This document shows positions 6,887 to 13,265 of a stretch of 13,265 nt of DNA, piece by piece. Where the stretch lies: positions 1 through 13,265 of the forward strand of contig JANPDA010000042.1 of the NCBI GenBank assembly GCA_031431235.1. The letters are read 5' to 3'. The position numbers were made by a program, and so were the translations under genes. The notes under the pieces were generated by a model. It was not told where the DNA came from. It was given only the letters and a program-made list of their open reading frames with translations, and searched no databases. The number at the start of each line of letters is the position of its first letter. The stretch's first letter is position 1. The DNA is from JANNSW01 sp031431235. Its GTDB lineage: Bacteria > Pseudomonadota > Alphaproteobacteria > Rhizobiales > Hyphomicrobiaceae.

Positions 6887-7636
6887 ATGAAGATACTCGT
6901 GCCGGTCAAGCGGGTGGTGGACTACAATGTCAAGATCCGCGTCAAGGCGGACGGCTCGGGTGTCGACCTCGCCAACGTCAAAATGAGCATGAACCCGTTC
7001 GACGAGATCTCCGTCGAGCAGGCCCTCCGCATGCGCGAAGCCGGCCAGGCGAGCGAGGTCATCGCGGTCTCGATCGGACCGGAAAAGGCCCAGGAGACGA
7101 TCCGCACCGCACTCGCCATGGGGGCCGACCGCGGCATCCTGGTGGTGACCGACGAGCTGGTCGAGCCGATCAACGTGGCCAAGATCCTGAAGGCGATCGT
7201 CGACCTGGAGCAGCCCGGCCTCGTGATCGTGGGCAAACAGGCGATCGACGACGATTGCAACCAGACCGGCCAGATGCTGGCGGCACTGCTGGGTTGGCCG
7301 CAGGCGACTTTCGCCTCGAAGATCGTGATCGCCGACGGCAAGGCCTCGGTCACCCGCGAGGTGGACGGTGGCCTGCAGACCGTAAGGCTCGACATGCCCT
7401 GCGTGGTGACCAGTGATTTGCGCCTCAACGAGCCGCGCTACGCCTCGCTGCCGAACATCATGAAGGCGAAGAAGAAGCCGCTCGACATCAAGAGGCCCGA
7501 TGATCTGGGAGTGCCGGTGAAAGCCCGCATCAAGGTGCTGAAGACGATCGAGCCGCAGACGCGCAAGGCCGGTGTCAAGGTCAAGAACGTCGCCGAGCTC
7601 GTGCAGAAGCTGAGAGATGAAGCGGGAGTGATCTGA
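6887..7636 (+). CDS. etfB: Electron transfer flavoprotein, beta subunit
   Basis: A 249-residue small ETF subunit. With EtfA it carries electrons from acyl-CoA dehydrogenases to ETF:ubiquinone oxidoreductase in the membrane. The N-terminus MKILVPVKRVVDYNVKIRVK is diagnostic of group I (respiratory) EtfB, as is VGKQAIDDDCNQTGQMLAALLGWPQATFASK (AMP-binding region, about 117-147, quoted in parts KQAIDDDCNQTG and LLGWPQATFASK). The recognition loop LPNIMKAKKKPLD (about 188-200), which docks dehydrogenases, is intact. The ATG at 6887 is chosen over an in-frame upstream extension because AGG lies six bases and GGAG eleven bases upstream and the protein starts exactly as its family does. Two bases separate it from etfA, so the subunits are translationally linked. 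Confidence 0.97.
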   Translation: MKILVPVKRVVDYNVKIRVKADGSGVDLANVKMSMNPFDEISVEQALRMREAGQASEVIAVSIGPEKAQETIRTALAMGADRGILVVTDELVEPINVAKILKAIVDLEQPGLVIVGKQAIDDDCNQTGQMLAALLGWPQATFASKIVIADGKASVTREVDGGLQTVRLDMPCVVTSDLRLNEPRYASLPNIMKAKKKPLDIKRPDDLGVPVKARIKVLKTIEPQTRKAGVKVKNVAELVQKLRDEAGVI

Positions 7637-7638
7637 GC

Positions 7639-8583
7639 ATGGCCGTACTGCTGATCGCGGAGCACGACAACAAGACGCTCAATGCGGCTACCCACAAGGC
7701 GTTGACCGCGGCGGCCGCCATGGGATCGGACGTGCATGTGCTGGTCGCCGGCAACAATTGCCGCGCCGTCGCCGAAGCCGCAACCAAGCTCGCCGGCGTG
7801 AAGATCGTGAAGCTCGCCGAGGCACCCCACCTCGAGCACCATCTGGCCGAGGAGATGGCTGCCCTCGTGGTGCCGATGATGGCGGGATATGACGGGCTCG
7901 TCGCCGCTTCGACCGCCACCGGCAAGAACGTGCTGCCGCGGATCGCGGCCATGCTCGACGTGGCGCAGATCTCCGACATCATCGGGGTCAAGGGTGCCGA
8001 CACGTTCGAGCGGCCGATCTACGCGGGCAATGCGCTCCAGACCGTGCAGTCGACCGATTCGAAGAGGGTCGTGACCGTGCGCACGGCCTCGTTCGCGGCG
8101 GCAGGGGAAGGCGGATCGGCCGCGATCGAGGTGGTCGCCGTTCCAGCACCGGCCGGGATCTCCTCCTGGGAGCGCAACGAGCTCTCCAAGACCGATCGGC
8201 CCGAGCTCGCCTCCGCCAAGATCGTCGTTTCGGGCGGACGCGGCATGGGCTCGTCGGAAAACTTCAAGACCTACATCGAGCCCCTGGCCGACAAGCTGCG
8301 CGCCGCGGTCGGCGCCAGCCGCGCGGCGGTCGATGCTGGCTACGCCCCCAACAATTATCAGGTCGGGCAGACCGGCAAGGTGGTTGCCCCCGACCTTTAC
8401 GTCGCCGTCGGCATCTCGGGGGCGATCCAGCATCTGGCCGGCATGAAGGACAGCAAGGTGATCGTTGCGATCAACAAGGACGAGGAGGCGCCGATCTTCC
8501 AGGTCGCCGACTACGGCCTGGTCGCCAATCTGTTCGAGGTCCTGCCGGAGCTGACGGCCGAGCTGGCCAAGGTCAAGGGCTGA
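7639..8583 (+). CDS. etfA: Electron transfer flavoprotein, alpha subunit
   Basis: A 314-residue large ETF subunit that binds FAD and partners EtfB. The N-terminal domain (1 to about 185) starts MAVLLIAEHDNKTLN. The C-terminal FAD domain begins near ASAKIVVSGGRGMGS (about 192-206) and contains DAGYAPNNYQVGQTGKVVAP, LYVAVGISGAIQHLAGM and INKDEEAPIFQVADYG, the usual flavin- and AMP-contacting segments. It ends at the short helix LPELTAELAKVKG. Length and motifs are typical of respiratory ETF-alpha; it lacks the long N-terminal ferredoxin-like extension of FixB-type proteins of the nitrogen-fixation fix operon. GGGAG upstream, inside the end of etfB, serves as ribosome-binding site. Hbd follows 45 bases downstream. 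Confidence 0.97.
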   Translation: MAVLLIAEHDNKTLNAATHKALTAAAAMGSDVHVLVAGNNCRAVAEAATKLAGVKIVKLAEAPHLEHHLAEEMAALVVPMMAGYDGLVAASTATGKNVLPRIAAMLDVAQISDIIGVKGADTFERPIYAGNALQTVQSTDSKRVVTVRTASFAAAGEGGSAAIEVVAVPAPAGISSWERNELSKTDRPELASAKIVVSGGRGMGSSENFKTYIEPLADKLRAAVGASRAAVDAGYAPNNYQVGQTGKVVAPDLYVAVGISGAIQHLAGMKDSKVIVAINKDEEAPIFQVADYGLVANLFEVLPELTAELAKVKG

Positions 8584-8628
8584 GCGAGGGGCGTATTTGG
8601 ACTGCAGGCGAGCCGAGGATCAAGGTTG

Positions 8629-9588
8629 ATGAACAAGCAGACCGCGTCGCGTGGCGGCGCCGAACTGAGCCGAACGGCAGCAGCATCTGGCGCCGACGTC
8701 TCGCTCGCCCGCAGCGCCATTCGCAAGGTGGGTGTGATCGGCGCTGGCCAGATGGGCAGCGGCATCGCTCACGTGGCGGCGCTCTCGGGCTACTCGGTCG
8801 CCATCAACGACCTGGCCAAGGAGCGCTACGACAGTGCCATTCAACTGATCGAGCGCAACCTCAACCGTCAGATCGCCCGCAACAAGATCACCGAGGCCGA
8901 CAAGGCTGCGACGCTCGAGCGAATCACGTTTGCTGCGACGTTCGACGACCTCGCCAACGCCGATCTGGTGATCGAGGCGGCGACCGAGGACGAGGACGTC
9001 AAGCGCAAGATCTTCCAGGCGTTGTGCCCCAAGCTCAAGCCCGAAGGGCTGCTCGCGACCAACACCTCCTCGATCCCGATCACGCGCCTGGCCGCCATCA
9101 CCGATCGCCCCGAGCTGTTCATCGGCATGCATTTCATGAACCCGGTGCCGGTGATGGAGCTGGTCGAGGTGATCCGCGGCATTGCAACCGGCGACAAGAC
9201 CTTCGCGCTCGCCCGCGGCTTTGCCGAGAGCCTGGGCAAGACCATCGCGGTGTCGGAGGATTTCCCCGCCTTCATCGTCAACCGCATCCTGCTGCCGATG
9301 ATCAACGAGGCGGTCTATACGCTCTATGAGGGTGTCGGCGGGGTCGAGGCGATCGACAAGGCGATGCGGCTGGGCGCCAACCATCCGATGGGCCCGCTCG
9401 AGCTCGCTGATTTCATCGGCCTCGACACCTGCCTCTCGGTGATGCAGGTGCTCTACGAGGGTCTGTCGGATTCGAAGTACCGGCCCTGCCCGCTGCTGGT
9501 CAAGTATGTCGAGGCCGGCTGGCTCGGCCGCAAGACCAAGCGCGGCTTCTACGACTACCGCGGCGACCATCCGGTGCCGACGAGGTAG
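8629..9588 (+). CDS. hbd: 3-hydroxybutyryl-CoA dehydrogenase
   Basis: A 319-residue NAD(P)-dependent dehydrogenase that interconverts (S)-3-hydroxybutyryl-CoA and acetoacetyl-CoA in fatty-acid oxidation and butanoate metabolism. The Rossmann motif GAGQMG is at residues 38-43. The catalytic residues Ser147 (NTSS), His168 (GMHFMNP), Glu180 and Asn218 (IVNR) hold the same relative spacing as in the characterised enzymes. The C-terminal domain ends KTKRGFYDY. The start is ATG 8629, with GAGGA nine bases upstream; a TTG directly precedes it. About 30 residues come before the first strand, some 25 more than usual, and I find no later ATG, GTG or TTG before the glycine motif. It is the third gene of etfB-etfA-hbd and converges on the methyltransferase, whose stop is only nine bases away. 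Confidence 0.96.
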   Translation: MNKQTASRGGAELSRTAAASGADVSLARSAIRKVGVIGAGQMGSGIAHVAALSGYSVAINDLAKERYDSAIQLIERNLNRQIARNKITEADKAATLERITFAATFDDLANADLVIEAATEDEDVKRKIFQALCPKLKPEGLLATNTSSIPITRLAAITDRPELFIGMHFMNPVPVMELVEVIRGIATGDKTFALARGFAESLGKTIAVSEDFPAFIVNRILLPMINEAVYTLYEGVGGVEAIDKAMRLGANHPMGPLELADFIGLDTCLSVMQVLYEGLSDSKYRPCPLLVKYVEAGWLGRKTKRGFYDYRGDHPVPTR

Positions 9589-9597
9589 GGGCGGCGT

Positions 9598-10191
9598 TCA
9601 GCGCCCTGCCTTCAGACCCGGCGGGATCCAGCGCAGCTGGGTGCCCGGGAGCGCAGCCTTGTCCCAGACGAGCCAGGCGTAGGCCGTGGTTCCTCCGCCG
9701 CGCCGCTCCATGCCTTTGGGATAGAACGTGATCCGTTCGCTGAAGACATGCACGCGCGAGGGCGGGCTGACCGCAAAGATCGTGCGGGCACGCCCCGCGC
9801 CCTCCAGAAAAGCTAGTCGCAGCAAGAGGGCAAGCTTCCTGCGCGCGAGCTGCAAGCCCTTCTGCACGAAGGCCTCCGCCGCATTGTAGGGCGGGTTCGT
9901 CACGATGTTGTCGGCCGGCTCGCTCGCCGCGAGGAAGTCGACGCCCACCTCTCCATAGCCGCGGTCAAAGAGATCGCTCGCCCGCACGCGGCAGCCCGCG
10001 GCCTCCAGCACCCGCGCCATCGAGCCATCGCCTGCCGCGCATTCCCAGATGTCACCCTCGAACCGCTCCATATGCAGCAGCGCCGCCGTCGCCCAGTCGG
10101 GCGTCGGGAAGAAGTCCGGCCCATCGAGATCGGCGACGCGCTTCGCCGTCGGCTTCGGCGCACCATTCAGATTGTAGGTCGGATCGGGCAT
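9598..10191 (-). CDS. Phage-type class I SAM-dependent DNA N6-adenine methyltransferase
   Basis: A 197-residue protein with the two marks of an amino-methyltransferase: a SAM-binding motif I at WECAAGDGSMARVLE (about 49-63) and the catalytic motif IV NPPY at residues 99-102 (VTNPPYNAAEAF), expected to methylate adenine N6 in DNA. The preceding FFPTPDWATAALL and the ending YAWLVWDKAALP match a small methyltransferase family common in alphaproteobacterial phages and their hosts. No separate target-recognition domain is visible, and no restriction endonuclease, integrase or other phage gene lies nearby, so it looks like an orphan. ATG 10191 has only a weak ribosome-binding site (GGTGATT). It converges on hbd and is divergent from the STM3941-like gene across a 180-base gap. 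Confidence 0.72.
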   Translation of the reverse strand: MPDPTYNLNGAPKPTAKRVADLDGPDFFPTPDWATAALLHMERFEGDIWECAAGDGSMARVLEAAGCRVRASDLFDRGYGEVGVDFLAASEPADNIVTNPPYNAAEAFVQKGLQLARRKLALLLRLAFLEGAGRARTIFAVSPPSRVHVFSERITFYPKGMERRGGGTTAYAWLVWDKAALPGTQLRWIPPGLKAGR

Positions 10192-10371
10192 CGCGAATCA
10201 CCGTATGGCAAGGGAGCACCTTGCCATAGCGCCTCGCCTCATGCCGGCAAACGCAGGCGCAGGCGAGCGGGCGATGCGACAACTTTTCATCGCCTTGCTT
10301 GGCACAACCTCGCCCGCCTGAATGGAGGTACATCCCAGCTCCCATCTTCTGCCGATCGAGGATTCTATCCG

Positions 10372-10866
10372 TTGACCGAGGCCGTTGACTTCCGGTGGCA
10401 CGCTCGCTCGATCCGCTGGATCGAGCTCCTACTCGTTGTTCCCCTGGCGCTCGGCGTCCTCATGATGCTCTCGGATGCGGCTGCACTGGGGGCCGTGTGG
10501 GTTGCTGTGTTTGCGGCCCTCATCGCGCGGCTCGAGCACCACGCCCGCAGTCGCGCCGTTGTCATCACCGTCGATTCCAAAGGTCTCTTCGACCGGCGCA
10601 TGACCGTCGCACCTCTGGCCTGGCCGGATATCGCCGGCATCGAGGAGTTCGAGGCCGAGCACATGCGCTATGTCGGCGTCGAGCTCAGAGATCCGGCCGC
10701 TGCGACTTCCAGACTACGATGGCTCCCCTGGACCGCTCGCCCACTGCACCGCATCTTCGGCTTTCCGGCGCTCTCGATCAGCACGAGCCTGCTGGATGGA
10801 ACGACGGACGACCTCCTCGCAGCCATTCAGCGGCTGCGGCCGGGCTTGACGGTTGTCCAAAGCTGA
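10372..10866 (+). CDS. STM3941-like membrane protein of unknown function
   Basis: A 164-residue protein, starting at TTG 10372, with GAGGA nine bases upstream; no ATG or GTG fits the domain start better. Two adjacent hydrophobic helices, about residues 15-33 (IELLLVVPLALGVLMML) and 37-55 (ALGAVWVAVFAALIARL), form an N-terminal hairpin. They are followed by a cytosolic beta-rich domain (VITVDSKGLFDRRM, LAWPDIAGIEEF, YVGVELRDP) and a final ISTSLLDGTTDDLLAAIQRL. This arrangement is that of the STM3941 family, whose soluble part resembles a PH-like fold; the WPDI-x-G and LLDGT-x-x-DLL segments are the recognisable parts. No function is established. It is transcribed alone. Confidence 0.6.
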   Translation: MTEAVDFRWHARSIRWIELLLVVPLALGVLMMLSDAAALGAVWVAVFAALIARLEHHARSRAVVITVDSKGLFDRRMTVAPLAWPDIAGIEEFEAEHMRYVGVELRDPAAATSRLRWLPWTARPLHRIFGFPALSISTSLLDGTTDDLLAAIQRLRPGLTVVQS

Positions 10867-11004
10867 TGGCGGCTCTACCTTCGCTACATCTCGCGCGGAC
10901 GGGACGTTGCAGGAGCACACCGCGCCATTCGAGCCGCGCTTGACGTCCGCGCGAAACCAACACAGCTCAACGCCCAGGCTTTGACCGCTGCTCGGAGGAA
11001 TGAC

Positions 11005-11079
11005 ATGTCCTGGGTGACGATCCTTCCGAGGCCCCTCCGCCGGGAGCGCCTCCTCGACGACGTGACGGCGGACCGGTAG
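11005..11079 (+). CDS. Candidate 24-residue peptide with strong ribosome-binding site
   Basis: ATG 11005 opens a 24-codon frame, MSWVTILPRPLRRERLLDDV to a TAG at 11077-11079. GGAGG lies six bases upstream, better than most starts in this window. The peptide is basic in the middle, has no signal peptide or membrane span, and matches no family I know. It could be a small protein, a remnant of a longer gene, or chance. It sits between the converging STM3941-like and ClpP-like genes, and its end overlaps the hairpin at 11064-11088. Confidence 0.22.
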   Translation: MSWVTILPRPLRRERLLDDVTADR

Positions 11080-11088
11080 CCCGCCGTC
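11064..11088. terminator. Hairpin at the 3' end of the ClpP-like gene
   Basis: GACGGCGG (11064-11071) pairs perfectly with CCGCCGTC (11081-11088) around a nine-base loop. It abuts the stop codon of the minus-strand ClpP-like gene. There is no T run on either strand, so it is at best a weak intrinsic terminator or an mRNA-stabilising stem. Confidence 0.3.
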
Positions 11089-12189
11089 TCAGGGCGCGGC
11101 TATGCTGCTGAGCTTTGTCTCGGGTGCAAACACATACCACAGCGGATCGGAAACCAGCTCGAGGCTGTAGGGATCGCTCGATCGGGCCGCAATGTCGCTC
11201 GCGAGCTGGCCCGGCTCAGGCGCATTCTGCTCGACCGGCAGCATGGTGGGCGACAGATGAGTGCCGCCCTGAGCGTCCTCGTAGACATCGACGATACAGT
11301 TGTTGGTCGCCTCATAGCCGAACAGATCGAGGACGAGACGGTATCTGCCGTCGACGAGGCGGATCGGCTCGCCCGACCCGCGAATCTCCGGGAAGTCGGA
11401 CTGCCCAATTCCATGGAGCTCGTCGGGGTCGTCGGCGGCTCGGGTCAGAAACGAGTGCGCGTAGTTGGTCCAGATGTCCTTGTTGCGGCACGCCTGGTCC
11501 AGCATGGCGTCGGTGAGCGGCTCGGGAGCACGATAGCCCTTCAGCTTGATCGACCAGACCCCGGCCTTCTCGATCGTGTCGATGTAGAGAAGGTAATCCG
11601 GGCCCACCTGCAGCGCCTTGGCCAGCAGCCCCCGCGGAAAGAGCTCGCGCCGGTCGATCTCGAGCATCCTGGCAATCGCATGCACGCCGCGGCGGTAGCT
11701 TTCCGCATTGGCCTCCGGGAGTTTAGCTGCCGTTCCTCCCTTCATGTACGGCGCATGGAAGCCAAGTGTCGCGCGCACATCGAGCGTGCGATCGGGCGCC
11801 ATCTCGCCGTCCTCTGAGACCGGCGTGTTGCCCGCCAGGAACAGGAAGGCGCAGGCCGAGAAGCACTGCGCTCCCTGATCGACGACTGTCGCCACGTTGG
11901 TGCGCTTCAGCACGAGCTCGATCATCTCAAGCCCTTCACCATAGCTGCCCCCGGGGCTGTTCAAGCACAGAGTGACATGCTCATCACCGGGTGGCGCTGC
12001 GTCGAAGGCGGCCGCAAGCCTGTCGGCGTCGCCGGCCTCGATAGGGCCATCGAGCGAGATCCGGCAATCGGATGAAGACCCGAGCCTGATCTCCGCGCTG
12101 CGGGCCGGCGCCACGAACCCCATGACGACCGCCGCCAGGAGCAGACTGAGGACAGACACCCGACTGGGGATCGATCGGCCACCACTCAT
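11089..12189 (-). CDS. Secreted ClpP-fold (COG3904-type) periplasmic protein
   Basis: A 366-residue exported protein. ATG 12189 is chosen because GAGGAGG lies seven bases upstream and it gives a clean signal peptide (VSVLSLLLAAVVMGFVAPARSA, cut near residue 32; quoted core LLLAAVVMGFV). The next 150 residues have the ClpP/crotonase pattern: a substrate-strand motif LCLNSPGGSYGEGLEM (74-89), Ser111 in QCFSACAFLFLAG at the place of the ClpP nucleophile, and His145 in LGFHAPYMKGG. A third catalytic Asp cannot be assigned by eye. Cysteines 42, 75, 109 and 113 could pair in the periplasm. The C-terminal half (about 200-366) has no domain I recognise. The substrate is unknown; the role is presumed proteolytic. 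It is a single gene, divergent from the broken glyoxalase-like gene. Confidence 0.7.
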   Translation of the reverse strand: MSGGRSIPSRVSVLSLLLAAVVMGFVAPARSAEIRLGSSSDCRISLDGPIEAGDADRLAAAFDAAPPGDEHVTLCLNSPGGSYGEGLEMIELVLKRTNVATVVDQGAQCFSACAFLFLAGNTPVSEDGEMAPDRTLDVRATLGFHAPYMKGGTAAKLPEANAESYRRGVHAIARMLEIDRRELFPRGLLAKALQVGPDYLLYIDTIEKAGVWSIKLKGYRAPEPLTDAMLDQACRNKDIWTNYAHSFLTRAADDPDELHGIGQSDFPEIRGSGEPIRLVDGRYRLVLDLFGYEATNNCIVDVYEDAQGGTHLSPTMLPVEQNAPEPGQLASDIAARSSDPYSLELVSDPLWYVFAPETKLSSIAAP

Positions 12190-12398
12190 GTCGTTGCCTC
12201 CTCGAGACTGCACGATCTGATCTGACGTTCGATCCGTGGGCTGTCCACGGGATGATCGACACCGAGGAAGAGATCGCCGCAATGATCGCTGATTTCTCCG
12301 ATGTGATCCAGTCTCGTGTCGGTGGCGGTGCTACACGCGCGGCAAGACGTCGATTGGATCGACCCGGCCTCCGCCGCCTCATGCTGGAGGGCACTGCG

Positions 12399-12918
12399 AT
12401 GATCGACATCGATCACATCGTACTCGTTGCCGACGAGCTGGAGAATGGGCGCATCTTCGTCGAGGAGCGGCTCGACGTCGCGCCAATTCCGTGGTGCAAG
12501 AACGACAGGTCCGGGACGCATAGCCTGGCGCTGTGGCTCGGTGAGCATGCCCATCTCGAGGTCTTGGCGATCGACCCAGAGGCCGATCGGCAGCTCCATC
12601 CACGCTGGTACAATCTCGACGAGCCAGGAAACAACGGACGCTCGCGCGCCGGCCGCGGCTATTCGGTTGGTCCGTGCGCGTGCCGAGCCTCGAAGCAGCG
12701 CTCGCCGATGTCGCATACGACGCGGGCATTCCCCTTTCGATCACCCAGGGTGGCACGAGCTGGCGGCAGACGCAAAAGCCCGACGGTGGTCCGGCTAGAC
12801 CCTCATCGCGCTGGGTCTGCCAAGCACCGGACTGGCTCTTCCGGGCCAGGAGCCGCCGACGTTGGGCGCGGATGATCAGACAACATGTGCCTTCTTGTAT
12901 GCGCCAGCCACATTGTAA
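12399..12918 (+). pseudogene. Frameshifted glyoxalase-like (VOC superfamily) gene
   Basis: ATG 12399, with GGAGG eight bases upstream, starts a Glyoxalase_3-like protein: MIDIDHIVLVADELENGRIF, then THSLALWLGEHAHLEVLAIDP and HPRWYNLDEP. Near 12630-12640 the homology moves to another frame (RRPRLFGWSVRVPSLEAALA, then GTSWRQTQKPDGG). Near 12800 it appears to move again (LIALGLPSTGLALPGQEPPT) and stops at a TAA at 12916-12918. Each step fits loss of one base, the second in a CCC run. VOC proteins are metal-dependent lyases, dioxygenases or resistance proteins; this one's substrate is unknown. About 170 residues are traceable, short of the 200 or so expected. Either the gene is decayed or the sequence has indel errors. 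The third segment is the least certain. Confidence 0.62.
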
Positions 12919-13152
12919 CGCGGAGCAATGGTTGGTGCGATGCAGTCAGAATGGCGCCGCACTCTGCAACGAACAGCCGCTTCCGGGGGACACCGAGCGT
13001 CTCGCCCTCCACCCGCTGCCGGGCGAAGCTGACCCAAATGAGGCGTTGCGGCTCGTTCAGCGCAGCTGCTCGGATGGCTTGGCTTGCCCGTGGCGGCACA
13101 AGGACTTCAGCGCGTTCTTGCTTGGTGCGGTAAGCACATGGTTGCTGTCGTC
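12919..13152. other. Gap without a supported gene
   Basis: This 234-base stretch lies between the broken VOC gene and the transporter gene. Open frames exist on both strands (for example minus 12803-13099, 98 codons), but none has a ribosome-binding site or a family I recognise, and the longest overlaps the broken gene. It may hold further decayed coding sequence. Confidence 0.4.
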
Positions 13153-13265
13153 TCAGCGGCGGTGGCGCAGGTAGACGAACCAGTAGACGGCGCCGACCAT
13201 GAGGCTGCCGCCGACGAGATTGCCGATGGTGGCAATTGCGATGTTGTGCAGCGCCGCCGTCAGTG
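13153..13265 (-). CDS. Formate/nitrite transporter family protein, C-terminus (partial)
   Basis: The last 37 residues of a gene that enters from the right edge and stops with TGA at 13153-13155. The sequence HNIAIATIGNLVGGSLMVG, then AVYWFVYLR, is the final membrane helix of FNT channels (FocA, NirC and relatives). In these the motif N-x-x-x-x-x-x-GN-x-x-GG is conserved and lines the pore end. These pentameric inner-membrane channels pass formate, nitrite or related small anions. The short tail HRR is cytoplasmic and basic. Which anion it carries cannot be judged from this fragment. There is no gene immediately downstream on the same strand. Confidence 0.82.
   Translation of the reverse strand, partial: LTAALHNIAIATIGNLVGGSLMVGAVYWFVYLRHRR

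Noticed and set aside
7438..8433. 331-codon minus-strand frame opposite etfB/etfA
   Set aside because: Shadow of two unmistakable genes; composition is Gly/Arg/His rich with no domain.
12252..12398. Upstream in-frame start (ATG 12252) for the glyoxalase-like gene
   Set aside because: Residues before ATG 12399 do not fit the family, whose members start at the IDHIVL strand; the GGAGG supports 12399.
1..13265. CRISPR arrays, tRNA or rRNA genes, IS elements, prophage or toxin-antitoxin modules
   Set aside because: No regularly spaced repeats, no tRNA cloverleaf or rRNA sequence recognised by eye, and no transposase or integrase motif in any frame. A covariance-model scan was not possible here.

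Overview
The window is a GC-rich chromosomal segment. It most likely comes from an alphaproteobacterium of the order Hyphomicrobiales, in the Bradyrhizobium/Rhodopseudomonas neighbourhood. This rests on a membrane-bound ferritin (mbfA) preceded by an Irr-type iron control element, long TAGGGCGGA-type palindromic repeats, an Omp25-like porin with a short Ala-rich signal peptide, and the etfB-etfA-hbd cluster. The assignment is from family and motif recognition, not from a database search.

Layout. Positions 1-1047 (minus): the first codons of coaBC at the left edge, preceded by a YiiX-type permuted papain-like hydrolase. Positions 1154-2162 (plus): mbfA with its iron control element. Positions 2179-2269: a 91-bp palindromic repeat between the converging mbfA and an outer-membrane beta-barrel gene (2293-3012, minus). 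Positions 3246-8583 and on to 9588 (plus): a short-chain dehydrogenase, a 66-residue HIG1-like twin-membrane-span protein, a second palindromic repeat, a PagL-type lipid A deacylase, a PduO-type cobalamin adenosyltransferase, a rhomboid protease, etfB, etfA and 3-hydroxybutyryl-CoA dehydrogenase. Positions 9598-10191 (minus): a small phage-type N6-adenine methyltransferase. Positions 10372-10866 (plus): an STM3941-like membrane protein. Positions 11089-12189 (minus): a secreted ClpP-fold protein. Positions 12399-12918 (plus): a glyoxalase-like gene broken by two apparent one-base deletions. Positions 13153-13265 (minus): the C-terminus of a formate/nitrite transporter.

How the genes work together. 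The clearest functional unit is etfB-etfA-hbd: the electron-transfer flavoprotein carries electrons from acyl-CoA dehydrogenases, and Hbd interconverts 3-hydroxybutyryl-CoA and acetoacetyl-CoA (fatty-acid or PHB metabolism). The adenosyltransferase upstream supplies adenosylcobalamin, for example to methylmalonyl-CoA mutase. mbfA is an independent iron-responsive unit. The porin and PagL act on the outer membrane.

I see no convincing new multi-gene system. The items most worth a second look are the Irr-type operator at mbfA, the orphan methyltransferase, the PagL homologue lacking the expected acidic residue, the secreted ClpP-like protein, and the decayed or mis-sequenced right end (about 12.4-13.15 kb).
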